DNA of 9,596 bases from Clostridia bacterium (GTDB taxonomy: Bacteria; Bacillota; Clostridia; Oscillospirales; CAG-272): the NCBI GenBank assembly GCA_017648425.1, contig JAGCJD010000159.1, positions 1 to 9,596 on the forward strand, written 5' to 3'. The translations under genes were made by a program, and so were the position numbers. Of this stretch, positions 1 through 5,849 are shown in pieces. Numbering within the stretch: position 1 is the first letter of the stretch; each line of letters starts with the position of its first letter. The notes below the pieces were generated by a model. That model saw only the letters and a list, made by a program, of their open reading frames with translations. It did no database searches and had not been told where the DNA came from.

Positions 1-220
1 GCTCATAATCAAAGCTATCCTCACGAATACATACTGAAATACCGTCGTCATAATTTTGGCAGTGTGACGAGCCCATACACCGTAAAGAAGAATATGCACA
101 TATTTGATTTTTAAAAAATTTGCACTTAAATTTGCTTCTACGATGATCTCCCTGTTTCATGGTGTCGCCAGTCGTAATGGTAGACGCACCTTCAACAAAT
201 CCCTTAATTGTGTCTTTCAT
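1..220 (-). CDS. Cys-rich small protein, partial (C-terminus outside window)
   Basis: An open frame starts with ATG at 220-218 and runs without a stop through the left edge, giving 73 residues. The start is well supported: the upstream four-helix gene ends in TAA at 222-220, so stop and start overlap as TAATG, typical of translational coupling. An AAGG-type ribosome binding site lies about 10 bases upstream. Residues 33-54 carry Cys33, Cys41, Cys48 and Cys54, spaced C-X7-C-X6-C-X5-C, with CMGSSHC as the core, and Cys64 follows. This looks like a compact metal-binding or zinc-ribbon-like fold, but that is inference. I recognise no named family; similar Cys-rich hypothetical proteins occur in clostridia, from memory. 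There is no signal peptide or membrane segment in the visible part. The coupling suggests it works together with the four-helix protein. Length and C-terminus are unknown. Confidence 0.6.
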   Translation of the reverse strand, partial: MKDTIKGFVEGASTITTGDTMKQGDHRRSKFKCKFFKNQICAYSSLRCMGSSHCQNYDDGISVCIREDSFDYE

Positions 221-579
221 TATCTTTCTACCTTATTGTTTTTTGCGGTTTTGCAAGATGCAATTAGCATAACACGAATGGCGGCACATTTGTCCGATAA
301 AGTTTTATATTGCTGACCGTCTATATAATTCGTTCTGTGTAAAAGCTCAAGCCAATAGCCTGTCTCACTTGCTTCTTTGAGCGCAATTTCAAGTTTGGAT
401 ATAAAATCTTTTTTGCCCTGCGCATATTGTGCTTCGTGTATATTCGCACCGATTGAGGTACCGCTTCTGCCAATTTGGTTGGCAATAATTGTTTCGTGGT
501 TGGATTTCAGATATTTAACAAGGTTGATAATATCAACGGAAAAATCCATTGACATTTCACGAAGTTTGGATTCTGCCAT
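220..579 (-). CDS. Four-helix-bundle protein (S23 / 23S rRNA intervening-sequence family)
   Basis: A complete protein of 119 residues, the usual length for the family of small all-helical proteins first found in intervening sequences of 23S rRNA genes; the Avd accessory protein of diversity-generating retroelements is structurally related. The family signature is clear: RSGTSIGANIHEAQ at residues 38-51 and SKLEIALKEASETGYWLELL at 61-80. The protein is soluble, without signal peptide, and the family is thought to form oligomers that bind nucleic acid; its cellular role is not settled. The ATG at 579 is preceded by GAGAGG about 7 bases upstream. Its own promoter sits at 603-631, directly against the hairpin array at 634-806. 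It overlaps the Cys-rich gene downstream by one base. It is not inside an rRNA gene here. I am sure of the family and unsure of the function. Confidence 0.9.
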   Translation of the reverse strand: MAESKLREMSMDFSVDIINLVKYLKSNHETIIANQIGRSGTSIGANIHEAQYAQGKKDFISKLEIALKEASETGYWLELLHRTNYIDGQQYKTLSDKCAAIRVMLIASCKTAKNNKVER

Positions 580-602
580 AGTAACACCTCTCTTTCGCCT
601 AT

Positions 603-631
603 ATTATAGCATAAATTTGATAGCTTGTAAA
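603..631 (-). promoter_or_regulatory. Promoter of the four-helix / Cys-rich gene pair
   Basis: Read on the minus strand: TTTACA (631-626), a 17-base spacer, then TATAAT (608-603), with TGC directly before the -10 (extended -10). Transcription should begin near 596, leaving a leader of only about 15-20 bases. The -35 box lies two bases from the last GTGATGT unit of the hairpin array, so the array is upstream of the start site and could act as DNA or as the tail of an incoming transcript. Confidence 0.8.
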
Positions 632-633
632 CA

Positions 634-806
634 GTGATGTTTGCCCTTGTGGGCAAGTGATGTAGTGCTATCGCGCAGTGATGTATTGCGCCGATGGCGC
701 AAAGTGATGTGATGTGTTCCTTCCTCACGCGCCGCGGCGCACTTCACTTGGCGAAGCCGTCATCACGCACGAAGTGCGCATCACGTTCCGCTTGCGGAAC
801 ACATCG
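634..806. repeat. Array of small palindromes with GTGATGT / CATCAC spacers
   Basis: A 173-base non-coding stretch made almost wholly of short hairpins joined by a recurring spacer. GTGATGT occurs at 634-640, 657-663, 678-684 and 704-710. Between these lie TTGCCC-TTGT-GGGCAA (641-656), GTGC-TATC-GCGC (665-676, one G-T wobble) and TTGCGCC-GAT-GGCGCAA (686-702). In the other half the spacer is inverted, CATCAC at 761-766 and 779-784. Its hairpins are GGC-GAA-GCC (750-758), CGCAC-GAA-GTGCG (766-778) and GTTCCG-CTTG-CGGAAC (785-800). A perfect 12-base palindrome GCGCCGCGGCGC (729-740) lies near the middle. The spacer reversal makes the array symmetric, so one strand can fold as a branched structure. 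Similar hairpin strings are known to me from clostridial genomes but have no established name. It is neither coding nor CRISPR. Confidence 0.85.
711..805. repeat. Inverted repeat enclosing the right half of the hairpin array
   Basis: GATGTGTTCC at 711-720 is the exact reverse complement of GGAACACATC at 796-805. The 10-bp stem would enclose the central palindrome and the CATCAC half of the array. It competes with the local hairpin 785-800, which uses the same GGAAC bases, so two alternative folds are possible. Confidence 0.75.
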
Positions 807-809
807 TTC

Positions 810-848
810 CAAAAACGAAAAAGCAGTCCAATGGACTGCTTTCGTTTT

Positions 849-850
<2 letters not shown>
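810..850 (-). terminator. Intrinsic terminator of the tRNA-Leu/tRNA-fMet transcript
   Basis: On the minus strand a stem of AAAGCAGTCC and GGACTGCTTT (842-820, loop ATT at 832-830) is followed by TT-CG-TTTTT. Outer A and T runs (849-843 with 817-811) can extend the stem with a two-base bulge. The stem begins directly at the CCA end of the initiator tRNA (851-849), so the terminator and the mature 3' end share two bases. Confidence 0.85.
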
Positions 851-926
<76 letters not shown>

Positions 927-946
927 ATATAAAATTTTTAACCGTG

Positions 947-1035
947 TGGTGCCGGTGACCGGGGTCGAACCGGTACGATACTTTCGTATCACGGGATTTT
1001 AAGTCCCGGGCGTCTGCCTATTCCGCCACACCGGC
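947..1035 (-). tRNA. tRNA-Leu (anticodon UAA), CCA encoded
   Basis: On the minus strand the acceptor stem is GCCGGTG with CACCGGC. The anticodon loop CTTAAAA within a CGGGA/TCCCG stem gives UAA, so it reads UUA leucine codons. A long variable arm with stem GATAC-GAAA-GTATC makes it a class II tRNA. The T-loop is TTCGACC, the discriminator is A73, and CCA is encoded at 949-947, for 89 bases in all. It is first in the tRNA pair and lies about 22-23 bases downstream of the start site predicted from the promoter at 1065-1093. Confidence 0.96.
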
Positions 1036-1064
1036 GTTACAGTTCCCTTTCGGTTACTTTCAGT

Positions 1065-1093
1065 ATTATATCACACTTACCTTTATTTGTCAA
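1065..1093 (-). promoter_or_regulatory. Promoter of the tRNA-Leu/tRNA-fMet pair
   Basis: On the minus strand TTGACA (1093-1088), a 17-base spacer and TATAAT (1070-1065) match the vegetative sigma consensus fully, with TGA directly before the -10. Predicted start is near 1058. Confidence 0.92.
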
Positions 1094-1140
1094 CCCTTTT
1101 TTGAATTTCCTTCAAAAACTTTTAGACAAAATTCGCATAA

Positions 1141-1175
1141 ATCAACCGCATAGCATTTTTTGCCATGCGGTTGAT
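1141..1175 (-). terminator. Stem-loop terminator downstream of glnN
   Basis: ATCAACCGCATAGCA (1141-1155) and TGCCATGCGGTTGAT (1161-1175) form a 15-bp stem with a five-base loop. The one irregular position is a G-U wobble on the minus-strand RNA but an A-C mismatch on the plus strand, so it suits minus-strand transcripts. The T-run after it is weak (TTTATGCG, then AATTTTG). It lies about 205 bases past the glnN stop and 48 bases before the tRNA promoter, which places it as the end of the glnN transcript. Confidence 0.65.
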
Positions 1176-1184
1176 TAAAAATCA

Positions 1185-1372
1185 TAAACAATTTCTGCAA
1201 GCTTTCTTTGACTGCTTTCTTTTTCAAAAGAAATCGCTTTTTACATTATATGTACAAATCAATTTTTTTGGAAGTTTTCTTTGCTTACTTTCTTTTTCAA
1301 AAGCCTCTCCAATCACTTCACGCACAAACCAATTTTCTGCAAGTTTTCTTTGCCTACTTTCTTTTTCAAAAG
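1185..1372. repeat. Three degenerate tandem copies of a ~70-base repeat
   Basis: Three related blocks end in CTTTCTTTTTCAAAAG: copy A 1185-1230, copy B 1254-1303, copy C 1324-1372, with periods of 73 and 69 bases. Each has an ACAAACCAATTT-like lead (shortened in A), then CTGCAAG or a variant, TTTCTTTG and the shared end. A and C share the 36-base segments 1195-1230 and 1337-1372 with few differences. The stretch is A/T-rich with a strong T bias on the plus strand. I see no gene in it. Copy C runs into the hairpin that ends exactly at the glnN stop codon, so the array seems to have grown from the glnN 3' end. Confidence 0.8.
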
Positions 1373-1380
1373 AAAGTAGG
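1353..1380 (-). repeat. 13-bp hairpin directly after the glnN stop codon
   Basis: CCTACTTTCTTTT (1353-1365) pairs perfectly with AAAAGAAAGTAGG (1368-1380), and the stem starts on the base after the glnN TAA (1383-1381). No T-run follows on the minus strand, so it is more likely an mRNA 3'-end stabiliser or a weak terminator than a full intrinsic terminator. Copies A and B of the neighbouring repeat keep one arm and have lost or changed the other. Confidence 0.7.
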
Positions 1381-3474
1381 TTAGACACGGAACATCATAT
1401 CGCCATAGGTAGGCAACGGCCAATATTCGGAAGCCGTAAGCGGCTCCATTGCATCAACATCCTCGCGAAGCTGCTCCATAGCGGGAAGCACCTTTTTGCA
1501 GTAAGCATCGGCGCGCTCTATTGCATCGTAAATAGCCGCCGCATCAGCCTCAGCTGCTTTAAGCGCCTCCACATCGCGGTAAGTTTTGGCATTAAGAGCG
1601 GAGAGCTTAGCCATTATGCTCTTTTCAACGGAGCAATCAATGTCAGCAAGCACGGCAACCTTAGCCGCCGCTGCTGACGCGAGGTCGGAAACATAGGAAT
1701 TCACCGCGGGAATAATATCGCGCAACGCCATTTCTATCATGGTCAACGCCTCGATGTTGATTATTTTAGAATAATTCTCAAAATATATTTCCTTACGGGA
1801 ATTCATTTCGATTTCATTCATAACACCGTGATCCGTAAAGAGCTTAACATTCTTTTCAAGGTCAAACTGCTTGTAAGCGTCAACCGATGTTTTAAGGTTG
1901 AGAAGGCCTCTGCGCTCAGCCTCCTTTTCCCACTCCTCGGAATAACCGTTTCCGTCAAATATAATACGCATATGCTTAGCAAATGTGTCTTTAAGAAGCT
2001 TCGCCACAGCCTCGTCAAAATTCTCGGCATTTTCCAAAGCGTCAGCAAACTGCTTAAAGCTCTCGGCGACCGCCGTGTTAAGTACGATGTTCGGCATAGC
2101 TATGTTCTGTGACGAGCCAAGCATTCTGAATTCAAACTTGTTACCTGTAAAGGCAAGAGGAGAAGTTCTGTTTCTGTCGGTCGTATCCTTGCGGAAAGTA
2201 GGAACGGCAGGAATACCAAGATCCATAATACCCGCCTTTACAGCCTTGTAAGCAGTACCGTCAACGATAGACCTAATTATCTCCTCAAGCTCCTCGCCCA
2301 CGAAGATAGAAACTATTGCGGGCGGCGCCTCGTGGGTACCCAAGCGGTGATCGTTTCCTGCGTGAGCAACAGAAATACGCAAAAGATCCTGATAGTCGTC
2401 AACCGCCTTAACGATAGCGGCAAGTATCAGCAAGAACTTAACATTCTCCGCGGGTGTTTTTCCGGGATCCAAAAGATTTTTGCCCATATCCGTAGAGATA
2501 GACCAGTTGTTGTGCTTACCAGAGCCGTTCACACCCTTGTATGGCTTTTCGTGCAAAAGGCAAACAAGTCCGTGCTTTTCGGCGATCTTCTTCATATACT
2601 CCATTATAAGAAGATTGTGATCGACCGCCATGTTCGTAGTTTCAAAAATAGGAGCAAGCTCGTGCTGCGCGGGAGCAGCCTCGTTGTGCTTGGTCTTTGA
2701 ATTTATACCCAATCTCCAAAGCTCCTCGTCAAGATCCGCCATATAAGCGCTTATGCGTGTCTTGAGAGGGCCAAAGTAGTGATCCTCAAGTTCCTGACCC
2801 TTGGGAGCGGGAGCGCCGAATAGCGTCCTTCCCGTATAGATAAGGTCTTTTCTCTTGTCGTAAATTTCCTTATCGATAATGAAATATTCCTGCTCAGCTC
2901 CAATGGTGTTGTTAAGTCGCTTGCATGTAGTGTCCCCAAAAAGCCTAAGAATTCTCAAGCCCTGAGTGCTTATTGCGTCCATTGAACGCAAAAGCGGTGT
3001 TTTTGTGTCAAGAGCCTCACCGGTATAAGAGCAGAACGCAGTGGGAATATAAAGCGTACCGTCCTTAACGAACGCAAATGAAGCAGGGTCCCACGCCGTG
3101 TATCCTCTCGCCTCAAATGTAGCGCGAAGACCGCCCGAGGGGAAGGACGAAGCGTCCGACTCACCCTTGATAAGCTCCTTTCCGGAGAACTCCATAACCA
3201 CCTTACAGCTTCCAACGGGAGAAATAAACGAATCGTGCTTTTCAGCGGTAACACCAGTCAAGGGCTGGAACCAGTGCGTGTAGTGAGTAGCGCCCTTTTC
3301 GATAGCCCAATCCTTCATGGCGTTTGCAACAACATCGGCAATGGAAGCATCTATCGTTCTTCCCGTTGCTATCGTCTTGGTAAGAGATTTATATACCTGA
3401 ACAGGCAATCTCTCCCTCATCACCTCATCGTTAAAAACCATACATCCAAAAATGGAAGGAATATTCTTTGTCAT
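1381..3474 (-). CDS. glnN: Type III glutamine synthetase (GlnN)
   Basis: A complete 697-residue protein, the length of type III glutamine synthetases (about 700) and far longer than types I and II (about 350-470). It makes glutamine from glutamate and ammonium with ATP in the cytoplasm; the family forms large hexameric double rings. Visible motifs: the N-terminal MEFSGKELIKGESDASSFP (94-112), typical of GSIII; the catalytic GAEQEYF (192-198); NEAAPAQHELAPIFE (264-278); the ATP-side KGVNGSGKHNNWS (313-325); HRLGTHEAPPAI (376-387); and the arginine segment DRNRTSPLAFTGNKFEFR (433-450). The C-terminal third is helical. ATG at 3474 follows AGAGGAC about 9-11 bases upstream. It lies 38 bases behind kdgK in the same direction, so it is probably transcribed with that operon; I see no convincing promoter in the gap, but one inside kdgK cannot be excluded. 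No riboswitch is seen. Confidence 0.95.
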   Translation of the reverse strand: MTKNIPSIFGCMVFNDEVMRERLPVQVYKSLTKTIATGRTIDASIADVVANAMKDWAIEKGATHYTHWFQPLTGVTAEKHDSFISPVGSCKVVMEFSGKELIKGESDASSFPSGGLRATFEARGYTAWDPASFAFVKDGTLYIPTAFCSYTGEALDTKTPLLRSMDAISTQGLRILRLFGDTTCKRLNNTIGAEQEYFIIDKEIYDKRKDLIYTGRTLFGAPAPKGQELEDHYFGPLKTRISAYMADLDEELWRLGINSKTKHNEAAPAQHELAPIFETTNMAVDHNLLIMEYMKKIAEKHGLVCLLHEKPYKGVNGSGKHNNWSISTDMGKNLLDPGKTPAENVKFLLILAAIVKAVDDYQDLLRISVAHAGNDHRLGTHEAPPAIVSIFVGEELEEIIRSIVDGTAYKAVKAGIMDLGIPAVPTFRKDTTDRNRTSPLAFTGNKFEFRMLGSSQNIAMPNIVLNTAVAESFKQFADALENAENFDEAVAKLLKDTFAKHMRIIFDGNGYSEEWEKEAERRGLLNLKTSVDAYKQFDLEKNVKLFTDHGVMNEIEMNSRKEIYFENYSKIINIEALTMIEMALRDIIPAVNSYVSDLASAAAAKVAVLADIDCSVEKSIMAKLSALNAKTYRDVEALKAAEADAAAIYDAIERADAYCKKVLPAMEQLREDVDAMEPLTASEYWPLPTYGDMMFRV

Positions 3475-3512
3475 AAAAATTTGTCCTCTTCGAATTATGT
3501 GTTGAATTAAAA

Positions 3513-4532
3513 TTATCTCTGCACTCTGCCAGAGCCGTCACCGCCCGCAAGCTTCTCTACCTCGGAAACGCTTACTCTGTTGTAGTCACCCTCAATCGAA
3601 TGTTTAAGAGCCGATGCGGCAACCGCAAAATTCACCGCAGACTGAGGATCCTTGCCCGAAAGAAGCGCGTATATAAGTCCCGCTCCAAAGCTGTCGCCAC
3701 CGCCAACACGGTCAACTATATACAAATGATATGTTCTTGAAAAATAATAATCGTTGCCGTCATAAAGCATCGCCGCCCAGTCGTTGTCATTTGCGGAAAT
3801 TGACGAACGCAGAGTAATAGCAACCTTTTCAAATCCAAATGTATCAGCAAGTTGCTTTGCCACCGACTTGTAACCCTCGTGGTCAAGCTTTCCACCGTGA
3901 ATATCCGTGTTTTCAGCCTCAATTCCGAACACATCCTTGGCGTCCTCCTCGTTGGCAATACAAACATCAACATATTTGCAAAGCTCGCTCATAGCGGCTC
4001 TCGCCTCAGCTCTCGTCCAGAGCTTTCCGCGGTAGTTAAGGTCGCAGGATATCTTTACTCCCCTCTCCTTAGCCGCAATACATGCCTGCTTGCATATCTC
4101 AACAAGATCTCCGCCCAATGCAGGAGTAATTCCCGTAAAGTGGAACCAGTCAGCTCCGTCAAAAATATCATTCCAAACAAAATCCGAAGGCTTTGCCTCA
4201 GCTATTGCGGAATGCGCTCTATCGTAAATACATACCGAACCTCTCTGTGAAGCTCCCTTTTCAAGGTAATATATACCAACTCTGTCGCCACCCCTTACTA
4301 TTTTGGAGGTATCAACGCCAAAATAACGCAAGGAAGAAACAGCCGCCTCTCCTATGGCGTGCTTGGGAAGCTTTGTAACATATGCGCTGTCCAAGCCGAA
4401 ATTCGCCAAAGACACGGCAACATTAGCCTCTCCTCCGCCAAAAGTCGCCTGCATCTGATCATTCTGAAAAAATCTGTAATATCCATTAGGGGCAAGTCTT
4501 AGCATAAGCTCGCCAAAAGTTACTGTTTTCAT
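3513..4532 (-). CDS. kdgK: 2-keto-3-deoxygluconate kinase (PfkB/ribokinase family)
   Basis: A complete protein of 339 residues. KdgK phosphorylates 2-keto-3-deoxygluconate with ATP to 2-keto-3-deoxy-6-phosphogluconate (KDPG), the substrate of the aldolase encoded two genes upstream. The PfkB fold shows as the N-terminal sheet start TFGELMLRLAP (5-15), the first PfkB signature GGGEANVAVSLANFG (32-46), and the second signature DRVGGGDSFGAGL (274-286) with Asp280 as the catalytic base in the GGGD anion hole. NYRGKLW (166-172) is typical of KDG kinases. ATG at 4532 has AAGGAG about 12 bases upstream. It is 39 bases after the SGNH gene and 38 before glnN. The last residues (GGDGSGRVQR) are polar and probably disordered. 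Another sugar-acid or deoxysugar specificity is possible given the operon; the family is certain, the exact substrate probable. Confidence 0.87.
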   Translation of the reverse strand: MKTVTFGELMLRLAPNGYYRFFQNDQMQATFGGGEANVAVSLANFGLDSAYVTKLPKHAIGEAAVSSLRYFGVDTSKIVRGGDRVGIYYLEKGASQRGSVCIYDRAHSAIAEAKPSDFVWNDIFDGADWFHFTGITPALGGDLVEICKQACIAAKERGVKISCDLNYRGKLWTRAEARAAMSELCKYVDVCIANEEDAKDVFGIEAENTDIHGGKLDHEGYKSVAKQLADTFGFEKVAITLRSSISANDNDWAAMLYDGNDYYFSRTYHLYIVDRVGGGDSFGAGLIYALLSGKDPQSAVNFAVAASALKHSIEGDYNRVSVSEVEKLAGGDGSGRVQR

Positions 4533-4571
4533 TATACAACAATCTCCTTATAAAATAAATAAAAATATGTA

Positions 4572-5234
4572 TCAAAGAGCTTCAAGGAAACTCCTTAATG
4601 CGTTGGCAATATAGCCATGACCTTCGTCATTGAAATGCAAGCCATCCTCTGCAAATCTTTCAAGATCATCTTGCTTGTTGGGGTCTATTCCCAAATTTTC
4701 AAACATATCAAGCACGGGAATATCGAATTGCTTTGCCGTTTCCTTTATAACATCACAATAGAAATTAAGCGGCATAGCATCGGATATTTTAGTGTGATAA
4801 TCCGCTGCCATTTCATCTCCAATACGGTGTGCAGGCGTCATGAAAACAATAGTCTTTCCTGAAAACTCTGTTTTAAGTAAATTCATCAAAAACCAAACGC
4901 CGCCGCAATATGTTGCAGGTGTGCGATCGCCAATGCTTCCAATGGGAGCATCGCCGTGGCCGTAATCGTTAGTTCCGCCAAAAACGACTATAATATCGGC
5001 AGAGCGGTCAATTGTATATGCTCTTCCGCAAAAATTAAGGTCGTAAACTACTCTTTCACTTGGAACAAATTGGTGAGCGATACGCGTACCACCAATTCCG
5101 TAATTGTAAACAGCCTTCAAGTCGCAGTCCTTTTTTAACCTATTGTAATATCGGTTGTTTTCACGGTCATTGACACCGCACCCCTCTGTAATGCTGTCAC
5201 CTAAAAAAGCTACTATCTTTCCCTTTAATTCCAT
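4572..5234 (-). CDS. SGNH/GDSL-family hydrolase (cytoplasmic acyl esterase type)
   Basis: A complete protein of 220 residues with all four SGNH blocks: block I GDSITEG (12-18) with nucleophile Ser14, block II GIGG (46-49), block III GGTND (86-90) with Asn89, and block V DGLHFNDEGH (197-206) with Asp197 and His200 as the rest of the triad. Such enzymes remove acyl (often acetyl) groups from sugars, lipids or polysaccharides. There is no signal peptide or membrane segment, so it should act inside the cell, perhaps on a soluble sugar or nucleotide-sugar intermediate; that is inference. Its ATG at 5234 is only four bases after the eda stop, with a weak AAGG-type site inside eda, so it is likely translated by coupling. 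Placed between aldolase and kinase of the same pathway, it may deacylate a pathway intermediate. The natural substrate cannot be read from the sequence. Confidence 0.87.
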   Translation of the reverse strand: MELKGKIVAFLGDSITEGCGVNDRENNRYYNRLKKDCDLKAVYNYGIGGTRIAHQFVPSERVVYDLNFCGRAYTIDRSADIIVVFGGTNDYGHGDAPIGSIGDRTPATYCGGVWFLMNLLKTEFSGKTIVFMTPAHRIGDEMAADYHTKISDAMPLNFYCDVIKETAKQFDIPVLDMFENLGIDPNKQDDLERFAEDGLHFNDEGHGYIANALRSFLEAL

Positions 5235-5238
5235 AATA

Positions 5239-5847
5239 TCAACTCTTTACCTTGGCAACTGCCGCCTTTGTCCTAACTCTTATCTCATCGGGAGTTCCCT
5301 TCATCATCCAGCTTCCGCCACAAGCAACTATCTTGTCAAACGCCAGATATTCAAGAACATTGTCCTCGGAAATTCCACCGGTAGGCAAAAATGTTATCTG
5401 CGGGAACGGAGCGGAAAGCGCCTTAATTGTAGCAAGTCCGCCATAGTTCGAGCATGGGAAGAATTTTACCGTTTCAATCCCGTATGAAATAGCCGTAATT
5501 ATCTCCGTGGGAGTTACGCAGCCGGGCAGATAAAGAACGCCTCTTGCTCTGCATACCTCAGCCACCTCCGCAGAAAATCCGGGACCCACTATAAAGCGCG
5601 CTCCCGCGTCAATAGCGCTGTTGCACTGCTGTGCATTGATAACAGTACCCGCGCCGATAAGCATCTCGGGAAATTTTTCACAAGCAAGCTTGATAGCATC
5701 TGCCGCGCAAGCTGTCCTGAAAGTTATCTCCGCCACGGGAAGTCCACCCTCACACAATGCTCGCAATGTAGGCTCAGCATCAGCAAGCTCCTTTATAACA
5801 ACCACAGGAACTATTTTAAGCTCCTTTATTTTTTCCATAAGCTCCAT
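5239..5847 (-). CDS. eda: KDPG/KHG aldolase (2-keto-3-deoxy-6-phosphogluconate aldolase)
   Basis: A class I aldolase that splits KDPG into pyruvate and glyceraldehyde 3-phosphate (also 2-keto-4-hydroxyglutarate in some members). Three ATG codons stand in a row at 5853, 5850 and 5847 (MMMEL). AGGAGG at 5860-5855 leaves 1, 4 and 7 bases to them, so I choose the third (202 residues); the longest form starts at 5853 with 204 residues and overlaps the preceding stop as ATGA. Numbered from the longest form, the catalytic Glu42 is in AEITFRT, GAGTV is 67-71, GPGF 90-93, PGCVTPTEI 110-118, the Schiff-base Lys130 is in VKFFPCSNYGG, and PTGGI closes the phosphate site. KFFPCS replaces the more usual KFFPAE at the active-site loop. 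It is tightly coupled to the TPP-enzyme gene before it and the SGNH gene after it. The family is certain; the substrate may differ from KDPG. Confidence 0.93.
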   Translation of the reverse strand: MELMEKIKELKIVPVVVIKELADAEPTLRALCEGGLPVAEITFRTACAADAIKLACEKFPEMLIGAGTVINAQQCNSAIDAGARFIVGPGFSAEVAEVCRARGVLYLPGCVTPTEIITAISYGIETVKFFPCSNYGGLATIKALSAPFPQITFLPTGGISEDNVLEYLAFDKIVACGGSWMMKGTPDEIRVRTKAAVAKVKS

Positions 5848-5849
5848 CA

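Noticed and set aside
634..710. CRISPR array suggested by regularly spaced GTGATGT
   Set aside because: The repeats are only seven bases, the intervals of 21-26 bases are themselves palindromes, and the spacer inverts in the second half. No cas genes are present.
1165..1677. Plus-strand frame of 170 residues
   Set aside because: It covers the T-rich repeats and the antisense of the glnN 3' end; the Phe/Leu/Ser-rich start is the repeat itself, and no plausible ribosome binding site precedes it.
3475..3512. Riboswitch or nitrogen-control RNA before glnN
   Set aside because: The gap of 38 bases is too short and shows no stable stem.
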